64,000 nucleotides of DNA from FEN-1219 sp963817615 (GTDB taxonomy: Bacteria > Pseudomonadota > Gammaproteobacteria > Steroidobacterales > Rariloculaceae): assembly GCA_963817615.1 (NCBI GenBank), contig CAWFPH010000002.1, positions 868,001 through 932,000 of the forward strand, given 5' to 3'. Both the position numbers and the translations under genes were made by a program. The notes below the pieces were generated by a model. It worked only from the letters and a program-made list of their open reading frames with translations, had not been told where the DNA came from and searched no databases. This document shows, in pieces, positions 63,666-64,000 of the stretch (position 1 is its first letter; every line of letters begins with the position of its first letter).

Positions 63666-64000
63666 TCAAGCCGGGGAACCGCGATCGCGGCAGCGCAGCT
63701 GCAGCGCCTCCGCGACGTGCTCCGTCGCGAGGCGTTCGCTGCCTGCGAGATCGGCGATCGTGCGCGCGACTTTCAGGACGCGCAGCGAGCTCCGCGCGCT
63801 GAGCTGCCAATGCTCAGCGGCGCTCCGGAGCAGTGTGCGTTCGGCTTTGCCTAGCTCGACAACTTGCCATACCCCTCGCACGTCGAGGCGTGCGTTGAGC
63901 TTCCCAGAGCGCTCGAGCTGGATGCGCCGTGCGCAGGCAACGGCTTCGCGAACCTCGGCCGACTCACCCGGCATCGCCGGTGCGGCCACATCGGCGAAGC
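63666..64000 (-). CDS. comM: ComM/YifB Mg-chelatase-like ATPase, C-terminal fragment
   Basis: The last ~110 residues of a protein continuing past the right edge. The tail ADVAAPAMPGESAEVREAV, ARRIQLERSGKLNARL, and WQLSARSSLRVLKVARTIADLAGSERLATEHVAEALQLRCRDR is characteristic of YifB/ComM, a hexameric helicase-like AAA+ protein that promotes branch migration in natural transformation. The ATPase core is outside the window. Confidence 0.88.
   Translation of the reverse strand, partial: FADVAAPAMPGESAEVREAVACARRIQLERSGKLNARLDVRGVWQVVELGKAERTLLRSAAEHWQLSARSSLRVLKVARTIADLAGSERLATEHVAEALQLRCRDRGSPA

Overview
The window is a high-GC bacterial chromosome segment that almost certainly contains the replication origin of a gammaproteobacterium. 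The gene order mnmG-rsmG-parA-parB-atpIBEFHAGDC-glmU-glmS on one side, rpmH-rnpA-yidC-mnmE in the middle, and dnaA-dnaN-recF-gyrB-plsC-gmhB-glycyl-tRNA synthetase on the other is the classical gammaproteobacterial (Pseudomonas-like) origin neighbourhood. tag and aroE also lie near the origin in Pseudomonas. I cannot name the genus; several features (single-chain GlyRS, class 1B PyrD, a GnnA-like oxidoreductase next to a divergent LpxA) point to a lineage outside the best-studied orders.

Layout. 1-14.4 kb: mixed housekeeping and accessory genes (end of an S8-type secreted protease, tag, aroE, gorA, prlC, an HD phosphohydrolase, an MmgE/PrpD plus D-2-hydroxyacid dehydrogenase operon, small enzymes of the VOC, HAD and GNAT families, a glycosyltransferase). 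14.4-35.3 kb: an almost uniformly minus-strand block with hexosamine synthesis (glmS, glmU), the nine-gene ATP synthase operon, the ParAB segregation genes, rsmG, a cytochrome c4, mnmG, mnmE, yidC, rnpA and rpmH. At 35.3-35.5 kb transcription polarity flips; this gap has a perfect DnaA box and a strong rpmH promoter and is the likely oriC/dnaA control region. 35.5-41.7 kb: dnaA, dnaN, recF, gyrB, with two parS sites inside recF. 41.7-49.5 kb: glyQS-gmhB-plsC and, divergently, the nitrogen regulon glnA-(DUF4124)-glnL-glnG behind a sigma-54 promoter with paired NtrC sites. 49.5-57.7 kb: an lpxA/oxidoreductase pair, class 1B pyrD, trmL, and the conserved rhodanese-grxC-secB-gpsA operon divergent from envC-ctpA. 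57.7-64 kb: a diguanylate cyclase, several small proteins, an RRM protein, tRNA-Arg(CCG), a secreted double-VOC protein, a membrane cytochrome c5 and the end of comM.

How it works together: ParA/ParB with the recF parS sites and the DnaA box form the origin segregation and initiation module. GlnL/GlnG control glnA through the sites upstream of it. GlmS/GlmU and LpxA feed cell-envelope precursors. YidC, SecB, EnvC and CtpA serve envelope biogenesis. No mobile element, CRISPR array or prophage is visible. Two genes carry apparent frameshifts (a GNAT acetyltransferase and a GT4 glycosyltransferase) and two (gpsA, glnL) lack a canonical start codon where one is expected. This suggests either real decay and rare ATT starts or residual sequence error. 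I found no clear new multi-gene system; the best leads are the LpxA variant with its coupled oxidoreductase and the in-place replacement of glyQ/glyS.
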